Positions 7,602-17,835 of a DNA stretch of 64,000 nucleotides are shown here, piece after piece (positions within the stretch are counted from its first letter, which is position 1; each line of letters begins with the position of its first letter). The notes beneath the pieces are model-generated. The model saw only the letters and a program-made list of their open reading frames with translations, searched no databases and was not told where the DNA came from. The DNA lies in assembly GCF_003815775.1 (NCBI RefSeq), contig NZ_CP033926.1, positions 3,100,001 through 3,164,000 of the forward strand, in the 5' to 3' direction. The translations under genes were made by a program, and so were the position numbers. This DNA is from Chryseobacterium joostei. GTDB lineage: Bacteria; Bacteroidota; Bacteroidia; Flavobacteriales; Weeksellaceae.

Positions 7602-9576
7602 ATACGACAATAAGCGTAAAAAAACTTTACGATGGGGCTACCTCTTTGCAGTGGTAGCTTTGTGCGTGTTTGTAATGTTCCTGGCAAGGATTGTAATTCT
7701 TCAGAATACCAATGTTCAGGAGATTAAGGATGATTACATTAATAAAAACTATCGTGAAGCCACTTTAAAGGCTGCCCGTGGTAATTTATTCGCTTCAGAT
7801 GGATCCATTTTGGCAACAACCGTGATGCGCTACGACATCTATCTTGACTTCAAAACGATGAAAGATACGATCTACAGCAACAACATCGGGGCTTTAACGG
7901 ATTCTTTGAGTAAAATGTTCGGAAAATCCAGAGGAGAGTTCAGACAAAAATTTGACGAACAGAAGAAAAAGAAAAACCAATACTATACCTTAGTAAAAGG
8001 ACTTGATTTTGATCAATACGACAGAATCCGAAAGTTTCCAATCTTCAAAAGAGGTAAAAATAAAGGGGGGTTCATTGTTGACAGAAACTACAAAAGAGAA
8101 CTTGCTACCTCAGAAATTGGAGCAGGAACCATTGGTATAGACAACGGAGAGCTTAGATCCGGTCTGGAGGGGGCTTTTTCAAAGTATTTAACCGGTACTG
8201 ACGGAAAAAGATTAGAACAGAGAATCAATTCTTCACAATGGAAGCCTATTGACTTTTGGAAAGTTCAGGAACCTGTGGATGGAGAAGATGTATACACTAC
8301 CTTAGACCTTAGAATTCAAGATATTGCACACTCTGCACTGGAGAAACAACTGATTCATTACGAAGCAAAACACGGTACCGTAATCGTTATGGAAGTTGAA
8401 ACCGGAAAGGTGCGCGCTTTGGTTAATCTAAGAAGAACAGAAGATGGCGAATACGAAGACTCTTACAACTATGCCTTAAAAGACAACATTGAACCGGGAT
8501 CCACATTCAAGACTATTTCTCTGTTAGCAGCAATGGATGATGGTTTCATCGATGAAAATACAACCGTAAATGTAGGAAATGGCGTTTGGACGTATGCCAA
8601 GCAGAGAATTTCTGACGGTCACGGCGGTGGAACTTATGACATCAGTGATGTATTGGCTAAATCCAGTAACGTAGGAACCTCCAAGCTGATTACAAAATAT
8701 TATGCAGAGAAACCACAGATCTTCCTTGACCATTTAAAGCGTTGGAAATTATTCGACAAAATGGACATCGAACTTCCGGGAATTACAAAACCTAAGATTC
8801 TAACTCCTGAAAATAAAAGATGGAACGCCGCTACACTGGCTTCTATCTCTTATGGTTACTCCTCAAACGTTAACCTATTACAGCTAACAACGTTCTACAA
8901 CGGAGTTGCCAATGGAGGTAAAATGCTTAAGCCATTATTCATCGATAAAATCATGAAAGACGGAAAGGTAATGTACAATGCAAAGCCTGAAGTTATGGTA
9001 AACAAAATGGCCTCAGAAAAAGCCATTAAAATGATGACAAGCGCCTTAACCAAGGCTGTAGAAAAAGGAACAGGACGAAGCATCTTCACACCCAACCTGA
9101 AAATGGCAGGAAAAACAGGAACTGCAAGGTTTGAATACTGGCTTCCTGGCCCAATGAAGTACCGCGCATCATTTGCAGGATTTTATCCCGCAGATGCTCC
9201 AAAATATACTTGCTATGTAATGGTAAGCGAACCTAATACATCAATAGGATTCTATGGAGGACCGGTAGCAGCGCCGGTATTTAAGGAAATTGCAGGAAAA
9301 ACATTCCTGAAAACTCCTCAGAATATTGAAAAAGAAATGCTTGTAGACAAAAAGGTAAACCTTAGCAAAATGGTTGAGCCGAATGTGAAAGTAGCAGTTA
9401 ATAACAAGCAGATGCCTAGTGTAGTAGGGTTAATCGGGAAAAATGTTATTCCACAATTGGAAAACCTAGGCTACCGAGTTGACTACAAGGGAGTTGGAAG
9501 AATAAAAGAACAATTCCCGTTGGAAGGCACTACCATCAGTAAAAACCAGAGAATATATTTATCTCTGCAAAATTAA
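7585..9576 (+). CDS. ftsI: Peptidoglycan transpeptidase FtsI (PBP3) with C-terminal PASTA domain
   Basis: 663 residues. One N-terminal membrane helix (about 16-36), a dimerisation/pedestal domain, then the transpeptidase domain with all three catalytic motifs: SxxK as S306-T-F-K309, SxN as S360-S-N362, and KTG at 510-512. A single PASTA domain occupies about 605-663. It cross-links septal peptidoglycan as partner of FtsW. The PASTA tail is usual for Bacteroidota FtsI. Confidence 0.95.
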   Translation: MQKQNEYDNKRKKTLRWGYLFAVVALCVFVMFLARIVILQNTNVQEIKDDYINKNYREATLKAARGNLFASDGSILATTVMRYDIYLDFKTMKDTIYSNNIGALTDSLSKMFGKSRGEFRQKFDEQKKKKNQYYTLVKGLDFDQYDRIRKFPIFKRGKNKGGFIVDRNYKRELATSEIGAGTIGIDNGELRSGLEGAFSKYLTGTDGKRLEQRINSSQWKPIDFWKVQEPVDGEDVYTTLDLRIQDIAHSALEKQLIHYEAKHGTVIVMEVETGKVRALVNLRRTEDGEYEDSYNYALKDNIEPGSTFKTISLLAAMDDGFIDENTTVNVGNGVWTYAKQRISDGHGGGTYDISDVLAKSSNVGTSKLITKYYAEKPQIFLDHLKRWKLFDKMDIELPGITKPKILTPENKRWNAATLASISYGYSSNVNLLQLTTFYNGVANGGKMLKPLFIDKIMKDGKVMYNAKPEVMVNKMASEKAIKMMTSALTKAVEKGTGRSIFTPNLKMAGKTGTARFEYWLPGPMKYRASFAGFYPADAPKYTCYVMVSEPNTSIGFYGGPVAAPVFKEIAGKTFLKTPQNIEKEMLVDKKVNLSKMVEPNVKVAVNNKQMPSVVGLIGKNVIPQLENLGYRVDYKGVGRIKEQFPLEGTTISKNQRIYLSLQN

Positions 9577-9615
9577 AAATTAGAAGAACCCGTCCCAAAA
9601 GGGCGATTTAACAAA

Positions 9616-9634
9616 AATAGGACGAAATCCTATT
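9616..9634. repeat. AGGAC/GTCCT intergenic hairpin, copy 1
   Basis: AATAGGACGAAATCCTATT forms a 7-8 bp stem just ahead of murE. A similar hairpin lies before murG and before ftsA. A second small hairpin, CCCAAAAGGG, lies 20 bp upstream. Confidence 0.5.
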
Positions 9635-9641
9635 GATAAAA

Positions 9642-11102
9642 ATGACAGTAACAGAATTAGTAAACAGAATTCCAGTAGTAGAAATTCACGGTGATAGTAA
9701 CCGTGAGGTTTCTGAATTGGTATTCGACAGCAGAAAGGTTTCGGAGAACTCTCTTTACATCGCCATGAGAGGTACGGTTGTGGATGGACATACATTCATA
9801 GCATCCTCTATTGAAAAAGGAGCAACAACCATTGTATGTGAAGAATTTCCTGAAACATTAGCAGAAAACGTAACCTATGTAAAGGTAAAAGACTCTGCTA
9901 AGACATTAGGCCACCTTGCTTCCAACTTCTACGGAAATCCGTCTCAGAAACTTAAGCTGATAGGAGTTACAGGAACCAACGGAAAGACCTCTGTCTCTAC
10001 TCTGCTTTTTGATGTTTTCACCAATCTGGGCTACCCTTCTGCGTTACTTTCAACTGTTGAAATCAGAATCGGGGAAGAAATTATTCCGGCAACCCACACC
10101 ACTCCGGATGTGATTACCATCAACAAAATCTTAGCTGAAGCTGTTGAAAAAGGTTGTGAATTTGCCTTCATGGAAGTAAGCTCTCATGGAATTGCTCAAA
10201 ACAGAATTGAAGGACTTCACTTCAAGGTAGCAGGCTTTACAAACCTTACCCACGATCATTTAGATTATCATAAAACCTTTGAAGAATATTTAAAAACAAA
10301 GAAAAGATTCTTCGATGGACTGGAAGATACAGCCGTTGCCATCACCAATCTAGATGACAAGAACGGAAATGTCATGCTTCAAAACACAAAGGCTAAAAAG
10401 AAGTCTTATGCTTTGAAAACGATGGCGGATTACCATGGAAAACTACTGGAAGTTGATTTCAACGGAATGTTGGTGAATTTCAATGGAAAAGAACTTTGGA
10501 CAACATTGACAGGTAAATTCAATGTTTACAACTTATTATTGGTCTTCGGAATTGCTGCTGAGCTAGGATTTGAACAAGATGAAATTCTTCAGGCTATCAG
10601 TAAGCTGAAAAGAGTTTCGGGAAGATTTGAGACATTCAAGTCAGACGGAGGAATTTTCTTTATTGTAGATTATGCCCACACTCCGGATGCGTTGGAAAAC
10701 ATTCTGGATAGCATTAATGATATCAGAACAAAAAACGAAAGATTAATAACAGTTTTCGGATGCGGAGGAGACAGAGATCACTCCAAAAGACCTGAAATGG
10801 GAAATATTGCCACTAAAAAATCAACTTTGGCTATCATCACTTCAGATAATCCGAGAACAGAAGATCCCGCACAAATTATTAAGGAGATTGAAGCGGGGGT
10901 TGAACCTCAAAACTTCAGCAAATACACTTCAATTCCGGACAGAAAAGAAGCCATAAAAATGGCCATAAAGTTTGCAGAACCTAAAGATATTGTTCTCGTA
11001 GCCGGAAAAGGCCACGAAACTTATCAGGAGATAAATGGTGTAAAACATCATTTTGATGACAAAGAGACAATCAATGAGCTTTGGAGATTAATGTCTAAAT
11101 AG
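9642..11102 (+). CDS. murE: UDP-N-acetylmuramoyl-tripeptide synthetase MurE
   Basis: About 486 residues from the ATG at 9642 (a TTG three codons upstream is in the hairpin repeat). Mur ligase signatures: ATP loop GVTGTNGKTS, central 'VSSHGIAQNRIEG', and C-terminal 'FGCGGDRDHSKRPEMG'. The motif DNPRTEDP is that of enzymes adding meso-diaminopimelate, so the third residue of the stem peptide is probably mDAP. Cytoplasmic, acts after MurD. Confidence 0.95.
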   Translation: MTVTELVNRIPVVEIHGDSNREVSELVFDSRKVSENSLYIAMRGTVVDGHTFIASSIEKGATTIVCEEFPETLAENVTYVKVKDSAKTLGHLASNFYGNPSQKLKLIGVTGTNGKTSVSTLLFDVFTNLGYPSALLSTVEIRIGEEIIPATHTTPDVITINKILAEAVEKGCEFAFMEVSSHGIAQNRIEGLHFKVAGFTNLTHDHLDYHKTFEEYLKTKKRFFDGLEDTAVAITNLDDKNGNVMLQNTKAKKKSYALKTMADYHGKLLEVDFNGMLVNFNGKELWTTLTGKFNVYNLLLVFGIAAELGFEQDEILQAISKLKRVSGRFETFKSDGGIFFIVDYAHTPDALENILDSINDIRTKNERLITVFGCGGDRDHSKRPEMGNIATKKSTLAIITSDNPRTEDPAQIIKEIEAGVEPQNFSKYTSIPDRKEAIKMAIKFAEPKDIVLVAGKGHETYQEINGVKHHFDDKETINELWRLMSK

Positions 11103-11146
11103 ATTGAAAGATTAAACTCATTTAAAGATTTAAATTAAAAAGAAAC

Positions 11147-12388
11147 ATGCTATACTATCTATACGAATATCTAACCGACCATGGAATTCACGTTCCGGGA
11201 TTAGGAATGTTGAAATACATCTCCTTCCGTGCCGGAATGGCTGTACTGTTCTCTTTAATTATTGCTCTTGTCTACGGTAAAAGAGTAATCAATTACCTTA
11301 GAACAAAGCAGATGGGTGAATTAGTACGTGACCTTGGATTAGACGGACAGAAGCAAAAAGAAGGAACTCCTACCATGGGAGGTCTTATCATCATTTTGGC
11401 AACCATTATTCCGGTATTGCTGTTTACAAGAATCGCCAATGTCTATATCGTATTGTTACTTGTTTCCATGTTTTGGATGGGGGCTATTGGATTTTTGGAT
11501 GATTATTTAAAGAAAATCAAGAAAAATAAAGACGGACTTAGTGGTAAGTTTAAAATAGTAGGACAAGTTGGTTTAGGCTTAATTGTCGGAATTACAATGT
11601 ATTTCCACCCGGATATCACCGTTAAAAGAAAGTATGCAGATGCAAAGGTGGTGAACAGAAACAATGTAGAGCAAAACTTTATGCCTACAGAAAAAATTAC
11701 CGTTTCCACCGTTCCATTCGCAAAGAACAATGAATTTGATTATAGCGGAATACTGTTTTGGATGAATGAAAAAGATGCCCACGAATGGGCATGGATTGTC
11801 TTTATACCCATAGTTATCTTCATTGTAACAGCTGTTTCAAATGGAGCCAATATCACCGATGGAATAGATGGCCTCGCCGCAGGAACCAGTGCCATTATAC
11901 TGCTCACCCTCGCCCTCTTTGCCTATCTTTCCGGGAACATCATCTTTGCAGATTATCTGAATATCATGTTCCTTCCGAATATGGGAGAAACCACCATTTT
12001 TGCAGTTGCCATGGTGGGTGCTGTGATTGGATTCTTTTGGTACAATACCTATCCTGCTCAGGTTTTCATGGGAGATACGGGAAGCTTAATGCTGGGAGGA
12101 GTAATTGCTGTTTTAGCAATTATTTTAAGAAAAGAACTGTTGATTCCTGTTTTATGCGGAATCTTCTTAATTGAAAACCTATCCGTAATGCTACAGGTTA
12201 TCGTTTTCAAATACAGAAAAAGAAAATACGGGTTGGAATATGCCCAAAACAATAGATTATTCAAAATGTCACCATTACACCACCATTATCAGAAAGACGG
12301 ATTTCACGAAAGTAAAATCGTTAACAGAATGATTATCATAGGAGTAATACTGGCAATTGTTTGTCTGATCACACTAAAAATGAGATAA
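11147..12388 (+). CDS. mraY: Phospho-N-acetylmuramoyl-pentapeptide-transferase MraY
   Basis: 413 residues, polytopic. Family motifs: [18 protein letters not shown] (the Asp-rich catalytic site), '[15 protein letters not shown]', [12 protein letters not shown] and 'SPLHHHYQ'. It moves phospho-MurNAc-pentapeptide onto undecaprenyl phosphate, giving lipid I. Compared with the E. coli enzyme there is a longer periplasmic loop (about residues 160-205), which is usual for Bacteroidota. Confidence 0.95.
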   Translation: MLYYLYEYLTDHGIHVPGLGMLKYISFRAGMAVLFSLIIALVYGKRVINYLRTKQMGELVRDLGLDGQKQKEGTPTMGGLIIILATIIPVLLFTRIANVYIVLLLVSMFWMGAIGFLDDYLKKIKKNKDGLSGKFKIVGQVGLGLIVGITMYFHPDITVKRKYADAKVVNRNNVEQNFMPTEKITVSTVPFAKNNEFDYSGILFWMNEKDAHEWAWIVFIPIVIFIVTAVSNGANITDGIDGLAAGTSAIILLTLALFAYLSGNIIFADYLNIMFLPNMGETTIFAVAMVGAVIGFFWYNTYPAQVFMGDTGSLMLGGVIAVLAIILRKELLIPVLCGIFLIENLSVMLQVIVFKYRKRKYGLEYAQNNRLFKMSPLHHHYQKDGFHESKIVNRMIIIGVILAIVCLITLKMR

Positions 12389-12474
12389 TTTTTGTAAAAA
12401 GTAGAAAGTACTGATGTAAGGACACCAAACGCATTGTACGTTTTACATTTTACATTTTACAAAAAAGATTAAAT
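12389..12474. repeat. Intergenic inverted repeat between mraY and murD
   Basis: Left arm TTTTTGTAAAAAGTA...GATGTAA faces right arm TTACATTTTACATTTTACAAAAA. The words TTTTGTAAAA/TTTTACAAAA pair. Belongs to a group of AT-rich hairpins between the dcw genes. Confidence 0.45.
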
Positions 12475-13800
12475 ATGAAAATAGTTGTTTTAGGAGGAGG
12501 AGAAAGCGGATGTGGAGCTGCTTATTTGGCAAAAAAGAAAGGTCTGGAAGTATTTCTTTCAGATAAAGGAGCCATTAAGGATAACTATAAACAGTTTCTT
12601 GCAGAAAATGAAATTGAATTTGAAGAAGGAAACCACGACGAAGAAAGAATCTTAAATGCAGATTGGATTGTAAAAAGCCCGGGAATTCCAAAAAAGGCTG
12701 AAATTATCTATAAAATTCATGAGAAAGGAATAAGACTTTCCTCAGAAATTGAATTTGCCTCTGAATTTACAGACGCAAAGATTATTGCCATCACAGGAAG
12801 CAACGGAAAAACAACGACCACTTCCCTGATCTACTACATCCTGAAAAACGACGGGTTAAATGTAGGTTTAGGAGGAAATATAGGATACAGCTTTGCAAAA
12901 CAGGTTGCAGATGAAAACCACGAATATTATGTTTTGGAAGTAAGTTCTTTCCAATTAGATGATATTCAGAATTTCAGACCTTATATCTCTTTATTGTTGA
13001 ACCTATCTCAGGATCACCTGGATCAGTACAACTACAACTATGAAGAATATGCCTTGGCAAAGTTCAGAATAACTGAAAACCAAGAGAATGACAATTTCTT
13101 CATCTACAACAAAGATGACGAAATGAGCAAAAACCTTCTTGAGAAGCTGGAAATAAAAGCGAAAATGATCCCCTTCTCTACAAAAGAAAAGCTGGAAGAA
13201 GGAGGTTTTGTCAACGAAGATCAAATTGTGGTAAAAATGAAGGATGAATTCTCAATGAAAGTTGAAGAATTATCCTTACTTGGAAACCATAATGTAGCTA
13301 ATAGCCTAGCAGCTTCAATAGCTGGTAAAATACTGAAAATCAACAATGAAAGCATTAGACATTCCCTAATGACTTTTCAGGCAGTAGAACACAGGCTGGA
13401 GTTTGTAACTGAAATAGAGGGTGTTAAATACATCAACGACAGTAAGGCTACCAATGTGAATGCAACATATTATGCCCTGGAAAGCATGAAAACCCCAACC
13501 GTATGGATTGTGGGTGGATTAGATAAAGGAAATGACTATACAGAAATAGAGGATTTAGTTAAAAGAAAAGTAAAGGCAATTGTTTGCCTGGGAATTGACA
13601 ATAAAAAGATTATAGATTTCTTCAAAGGAAAAAAGGAATTTATTTATGATACCTCCAGCATGGAAGAAGCCGTGAAAATATCCAAATCATTGGCTAAAAA
13701 TGGCGAAACTGTTTTACTATCACCATGTTGTGCAAGCTTTGATTTATTCAAAAGCTATGAAGACAGAGGGCGTCAGTTTAAAGAACAAGTATTAAAATAA
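12475..13800 (+). CDS. murD: UDP-N-acetylmuramoylalanine--D-glutamate ligase MurD
   Basis: 441 residues. N-terminal Rossmann-type loop VVLGGGESGCGAAYLA, ATP loop ITGSNGKTTTTSL, catalytic VSSFQLD, and C-terminal NDSKATNVNATYYAL plus LLSPCCASFDLF. It adds D-Glu to UDP-MurNAc-L-Ala. Normal length. It lies between mraY and ftsW with repeat-bearing gaps on each side. Confidence 0.95.
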   Translation: MKIVVLGGGESGCGAAYLAKKKGLEVFLSDKGAIKDNYKQFLAENEIEFEEGNHDEERILNADWIVKSPGIPKKAEIIYKIHEKGIRLSSEIEFASEFTDAKIIAITGSNGKTTTTSLIYYILKNDGLNVGLGGNIGYSFAKQVADENHEYYVLEVSSFQLDDIQNFRPYISLLLNLSQDHLDQYNYNYEEYALAKFRITENQENDNFFIYNKDDEMSKNLLEKLEIKAKMIPFSTKEKLEEGGFVNEDQIVVKMKDEFSMKVEELSLLGNHNVANSLAASIAGKILKINNESIRHSLMTFQAVEHRLEFVTEIEGVKYINDSKATNVNATYYALESMKTPTVWIVGGLDKGNDYTEIEDLVKRKVKAIVCLGIDNKKIIDFFKGKKEFIYDTSSMEEAVKISKSLAKNGETVLLSPCCASFDLFKSYEDRGRQFKEQVLK

Positions 13801-13857
13801 AATGTCGGATGTAAAAAGTACATTTTACTTTGTACATCATACATCAATACAAAAAAT
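13801..13857. repeat. Intergenic inverted repeat between murD and ftsW
   Basis: GATGTAAAAAGTAC pairs with TTACTTTGTACATC across a very short loop, followed by further ATACATCAATACA words. Same family of hairpins as the other dcw gaps. Confidence 0.45.
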
Positions 13858-15096
13858 ATGGACGAGCAGAACACAGAAAGCAGAGTTGAATTTCTAAAGG
13901 GCGATAAAGTACTTTGGATGGTCATTCTTGTGATCTCCATTTTCTCTATTTTCCCTGTTTATTCTGCAAGTTCAAATCTGGAATATATTGTTAATAACGG
14001 AACCACTACAGGCCACGTTATTAAGCATATGTTCTTTGTAGTCTTAGGGTTAGGAATCATGAGACTCGTAGGAACCGTAAAATATGAATACATCGGAAAG
14101 CTCAGCAGTATTCTGCTTGGCCTTATGATCGTTTTATTGGTTGTTACCATGTTTACCGGACAAACAATTGATGGAGCCAGTGCTTCCAGATGGCTGAAGA
14201 TTCCGGGAACACCAATCTCTTTCCAGCCATCGTCTTTTGCATTCCTGATGCTAATCATCTATTTGTGTAGATATTTAACCAAAAAGATCACAAGAGAAAG
14301 GCTTCCTATAGAGAACATCATGTATATCTTTGGGCCTATTCTTCTCGTATTTGTTCTGGTTGCAAAAGATAACGGATCTACAGCATTAATGATCTTAATG
14401 GTTTCCGTGATTGTTCTAGTTATAGGACAGCTTCACTGGAAATACATTGCAGGCTTCATTTCTGCCTCGTTTATAGCCATTATATTGTTCTTACTAATCG
14501 CATTGAATACCAATATGATTGGTGGAAACCGTGTTCATACATGGATGAGCCGTATTGAAACCTTTACATCAAGCAAGGCAAAATCAGCAGATACCGATGA
14601 TGAAAGCGTAAAAGCCAAGAATTATCAGGTAATGCAGGCCAAGGCAGCCATCGTTCACGGTGGGATTACCGGAATGGGACCTGGAAAAAGTGCATTAAAG
14701 CAAATGCTTCCTCAGTCTGCTTCCGACTTTATCTTCGCCGTAATTGTAGAAGAATATGGAGTAATCGGAGCAGCTTTTTTGATCAGTCTCTATCTGATCA
14801 TGATGATACGGATTGTAATGATCGCCAGTAAAATGCCGGCATTCTTCGGATCCTTGCTCGTGCTCAGTCTCGGGGTAATGATCTTTATACAACTGGCGGT
14901 AAATATTGCCGTTGCTGTTAATCTGATCCCGGTAACAGGACAGCCTTTACCATTAATCAGTTACGGAGGAACCTCCATGCTGGTAACTTATTTACAGTTA
15001 GGAATTATCTTAAATATAAGCTCAAGAATTCAAATTTATGATGAAGAAGGAATGGGTAAAAAACAAAGTATAGCAGAAATAAACGATATCGCATAA
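13858..15096 (+). CDS. ftsW: Lipid II polymerase FtsW
   Basis: 412 residues, a SEDS-family protein with about ten membrane helices. Motifs: 'DGASASRWLKIPG' (the SEDS signature in the second to third loop), FQPSSFAFL, GGITGMGPGKSALKQMLPQSASDFIFAVIVEEYG, and NLIPVTGQPLPLISYGGTSML. These include the residues essential in SEDS polymerases. It makes septal glycan strands together with FtsI. Position within the cluster distinguishes it from RodA. Confidence 0.93.
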   Translation: MDEQNTESRVEFLKGDKVLWMVILVISIFSIFPVYSASSNLEYIVNNGTTTGHVIKHMFFVVLGLGIMRLVGTVKYEYIGKLSSILLGLMIVLLVVTMFTGQTIDGASASRWLKIPGTPISFQPSSFAFLMLIIYLCRYLTKKITRERLPIENIMYIFGPILLVFVLVAKDNGSTALMILMVSVIVLVIGQLHWKYIAGFISASFIAIILFLLIALNTNMIGGNRVHTWMSRIETFTSSKAKSADTDDESVKAKNYQVMQAKAAIVHGGITGMGPGKSALKQMLPQSASDFIFAVIVEEYGVIGAAFLISLYLIMMIRIVMIASKMPAFFGSLLVLSLGVMIFIQLAVNIAVAVNLIPVTGQPLPLISYGGTSMLVTYLQLGIILNISSRIQIYDEEGMGKKQSIAEINDIA

Positions 15097-15103
15097 CCAA
15101 AAA

Positions 15104-15122
15104 GTAGGACAGAGTCCCATTA
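15104..15122. repeat. AGGAC/GTCC intergenic hairpin, copy 2
   Basis: GTAGGACAGAGTCCCATTA, a short hairpin directly ahead of the murG ATG. Closely resembles the copies before murE and ftsA. Confidence 0.45.
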
Positions 15123-15128
15123 ATTTAA

Positions 15129-16226
15129 ATGAGCAAAAAACTAAAAATATTATTATCAGGCGGAGGAACAGGAGGACATATCTTCCCTGCCATCGCTATC
15201 GCGGATGAAATCAAGAAAAGATTTCCTGATGCAGAATTTTTGTTCATTGGAGCCAACGGAAAAATGGAAATGGAAAAAGTTCCTCAGGCTGGCTACAAAA
15301 TAGAAGGAATAGATATCGCCGGAATCGACAGAGGAAACATGTTATCCAATTTGGGATTACCTTTCAAGATTTTGAAAAGTTTATCAAAGTCCAAAAAGAT
15401 CATTAAAAACTTTGCTCCGGATTTTGCTGTTGGAACAGGTGGTTTTGCAAGTGGACCGGCTTTGTATGAGGCAAGTAAATTGGGCATTCCAATTTTTATT
15501 CAGGAACAGAACGCCCATGCGGGAGTAACCAATAAAATCCTAAGTAAAAAAGCAAAAGCTGTTTTTACAGCCTATCCAAAAGTAGAAGGTTTTCCAGCAG
15601 AAAAAATTAAGTTTCTGGGTAATCCTATTCGTGAAAACATTATTTCAGGAATGCAGGAAACCATTCAGGCAAAGGAAAAAATGGGATTAAATAAAGACAA
15701 GCTTACGATTCTTTCTGTAGGTGGATCTTTAGGATCCAGAACATTGAATAATGCCTGGAAGTCTCATTTAAAGGATATTTTAGACAAAAATTATCAGCTT
15801 ATCTGGCAAACAGGAAAGCTTGATTATCAAGATATTTTAGAAGAAACAAAAGATACAGAAACCAGAAATATTCAGATCCTTGAATTTATCAAAGACATGG
15901 AACTGGCCTATTCTGCTGCAGATATCATCGTTTCAAGAGCCGGAGCCATAGCCATTTCAGAATTGGCTGTAGCACAAAAACCGGTATTATTGGTTCCTTT
16001 CCCTTTTGCAGCGGAAGATCACCAAACCAAAAACGCCATGAATCTGGTTGAAAAAAATGCAGCCAGAATGGTAAAAGACTCTGAAATGCAGGAAAAATTC
16101 TGGAATACATTATCAGAAATCTGCGAAAAAGAAAGTGTAAGAAAGGAAATGTCCGACAATCTGAAATATTTTGCCAAGCCAAATGCTGCAAAAGAGATTG
16201 TAGATGAGATATTTAAATTAATGTAA
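15129..16226 (+). CDS. murG: UDP-N-acetylglucosamine--lipid I transferase MurG
   Basis: 365 residues, GT28 fold. Donor/acceptor loops: SGGGTGGHIFPAIAIAD at the N terminus, TGGFASGPALYEA and 'GNPIREN', then SVGGSLGSRTLN and 'SRAGAIAISELA'. It converts lipid I to lipid II at the inner face of the membrane. Standard position after ftsW. Confidence 0.95.
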   Translation: MSKKLKILLSGGGTGGHIFPAIAIADEIKKRFPDAEFLFIGANGKMEMEKVPQAGYKIEGIDIAGIDRGNMLSNLGLPFKILKSLSKSKKIIKNFAPDFAVGTGGFASGPALYEASKLGIPIFIQEQNAHAGVTNKILSKKAKAVFTAYPKVEGFPAEKIKFLGNPIRENIISGMQETIQAKEKMGLNKDKLTILSVGGSLGSRTLNNAWKSHLKDILDKNYQLIWQTGKLDYQDILEETKDTETRNIQILEFIKDMELAYSAADIIVSRAGAIAISELAVAQKPVLLVPFPFAAEDHQTKNAMNLVEKNAARMVKDSEMQEKFWNTLSEICEKESVRKEMSDNLKYFAKPNAAKEIVDEIFKLM

Positions 16227-16300
16227 AAAGTAAAATTGTAAAAAATATTAATGAAAATCATCAATACTTTTTACATGAATACATCAATACAAGGAAAAGA
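16227..16300. repeat. Intergenic inverted repeat between murG and murC
   Basis: AAAAAGTAAAATTGTAAAAA...TTAATGA against TCATCAATACTTTTTACATG, then repeated ATACATCAATACA. Another member of the TACATT-type hairpin group. Confidence 0.4.
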
Positions 16301-17659
16301 ATGAGCAATTTAGAAACATATCAAAATTTTTACTTCGTTGGAATCGGAGGTATCGGAATGAGTGCATTAGCGCGTTATTTCCACGCATCCGGAAAAAATG
16401 TATTGGGCTACGATAAAACCAATACCAAGCTTACTCAAAATCTAATGAACGAAGGAATTGATATTGTTTTCGAAGATCTTATTGACGAAAAAATCACTTC
16501 TCTTCAAAAAGAAAATACATTGATAATCTACACGCCGGCTATCAAAACGCTTGGAATTTTAGACTACTTCAATGAAAATCAGTTTGAGATCTTAAAACGC
16601 GCAAAAGTTTTAGGGTTAATCACAGAAAACACAGACTGTATTGCTATAGCAGGAACCCACGGAAAGACAACAACATCTACACTGGTTTCCCACTTATGTA
16701 AAGAAGCTAACTTACCGTTCTCATGTTTTTTGGGAGGTATTTCAGAGAACTTTAAATCAAACTTCCTATACAACGGCTCCACCTACTCCGTAGTAGAAGC
16801 AGATGAGTATGACAGAAGCTTCCTGAACCTTTCTCCGGACTGGGCAGTAGTAACTTCTACCGATGCAGACCATTTGGATATTTATGGTGATAAGAACCAT
16901 ATTGAAGAGGGCTTCAGACAATTTGCAGCACTAGTTCCGGAAGATAAAAAGTTATTTGTAAGAAAAGGAGTTGAAATCGGCAGAGGGCATCAAACCTACG
17001 CCGTGAATGAAAAGGCAGACTATTACTCAGATAACCTGCGTATGGATCATGATAAGATTTATTTTGACTTCCATACTCCCACAGAAACAATAAAAGATTT
17101 TGTTTGGGAAATACCTGGGATTCATAATGTAGAAAATGCAACAGTAGCATTAGCTATTTTACACAATTTGGGCGCAGATTTTGATACGCTGAAAAAGGCA
17201 ATTGCCAATTTTAAAGGAATTAAGAGAAGATATACCAAACATATTTACGAAAACGGTAAAATTTATATTGATGACTACGCTCATCATCCAACGGAAATTA
17301 ATGCCGTAGTGGGTTCTATCAAGACTTTTTATCCTGATAAAAAATTATTGGTTGTTTTCCAGCCCCATTTGTTCAGTAGAACAAGAGATTTTGCGGATGG
17401 ATTTGCAGAAAGCCTAAGCAAGGCTGAAGAACTGATTTTACTGGATATCTATCCGGCAAGAGAGCTTCAGGGGAACTTTGAAGGAATTACTTCAAGTTGG
17501 TTATTGGAAAAAGTAACATTAGATAAAAAAGAAGTATCGAATTTATCCGATGCTTTTGAAAAAATAAAAGAAAAAGATTTTGACATCCTCCTTACAGTAG
17601 GTGCAGGAAACATTGATACCCTGTATGACCCTATTTGTGAATGGATTGAGAAAATTTGA
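16301..17659 (+). CDS. murC: UDP-N-acetylmuramate--L-alanine ligase MurC
   Basis: 452 residues. N-terminal FVGIGGIGMSALARYF, ATP loop IAGTHGKTTTSTL, 'VEADEYDRSFL', DDYAHHPTEI and FQPHLFSRTRDF. It adds L-Ala to UDP-MurNAc, the first Mur ligase step. The reading frame is complete. The usual next gene, ftsQ, is displaced by a 600-bp insertion carrying a GxxExxY gene. Confidence 0.95.
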   Translation: MSNLETYQNFYFVGIGGIGMSALARYFHASGKNVLGYDKTNTKLTQNLMNEGIDIVFEDLIDEKITSLQKENTLIIYTPAIKTLGILDYFNENQFEILKRAKVLGLITENTDCIAIAGTHGKTTTSTLVSHLCKEANLPFSCFLGGISENFKSNFLYNGSTYSVVEADEYDRSFLNLSPDWAVVTSTDADHLDIYGDKNHIEEGFRQFAALVPEDKKLFVRKGVEIGRGHQTYAVNEKADYYSDNLRMDHDKIYFDFHTPTETIKDFVWEIPGIHNVENATVALAILHNLGADFDTLKKAIANFKGIKRRYTKHIYENGKIYIDDYAHHPTEINAVVGSIKTFYPDKKLLVVFQPHLFSRTRDFADGFAESLSKAEELILLDIYPARELQGNFEGITSSWLLEKVTLDKKEVSNLSDAFEKIKEKDFDILLTVGAGNIDTLYDPICEWIEKI

Positions 17660-17664
17660 ATATA

Positions 17665-17815
17665 AACGCAATGCTCGCAAAGAAAAATATAAAATCGTTC
17701 GCAAAGGCGTTTCACTTAGCAAATGAGAAAACAAATTATATAAGTTATAGCCCTCGCTGACTGAAACGCCCTCGCGAACGGAAAAATAAACAGATTGCTT
17801 TGCGATCATAGCGTT
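17665..17815. repeat. Nested inverted repeats ahead of the GxxExxY gene
   Basis: Outer arms AACGCAATGCTCGCAAAG (17665-17682) and CTTTGCGATCATAGCGTT (17798-17815) pair with few mismatches. Inner arms CGTTCGCAAAGGCGTTTC (17696-17713) and GAAACGCCCTCGCGAACG (17763-17780) pair likewise. The words CGCAAAG and CGTTNNC recur. The whole 151 bp could fold into one long hairpin. The GC-rich CGCAAAG words are unlike the surrounding AT-rich spacers. Confidence 0.7.
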
Positions 17816-17835
17816 AAACAAAAAACACAAAATGT

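Noticed and set aside
11785..12174. 129-codon plus-strand frame within mraY
   Set aside because: Out-of-frame shadow rich in H, C and R with no continuity; mraY is intact there.
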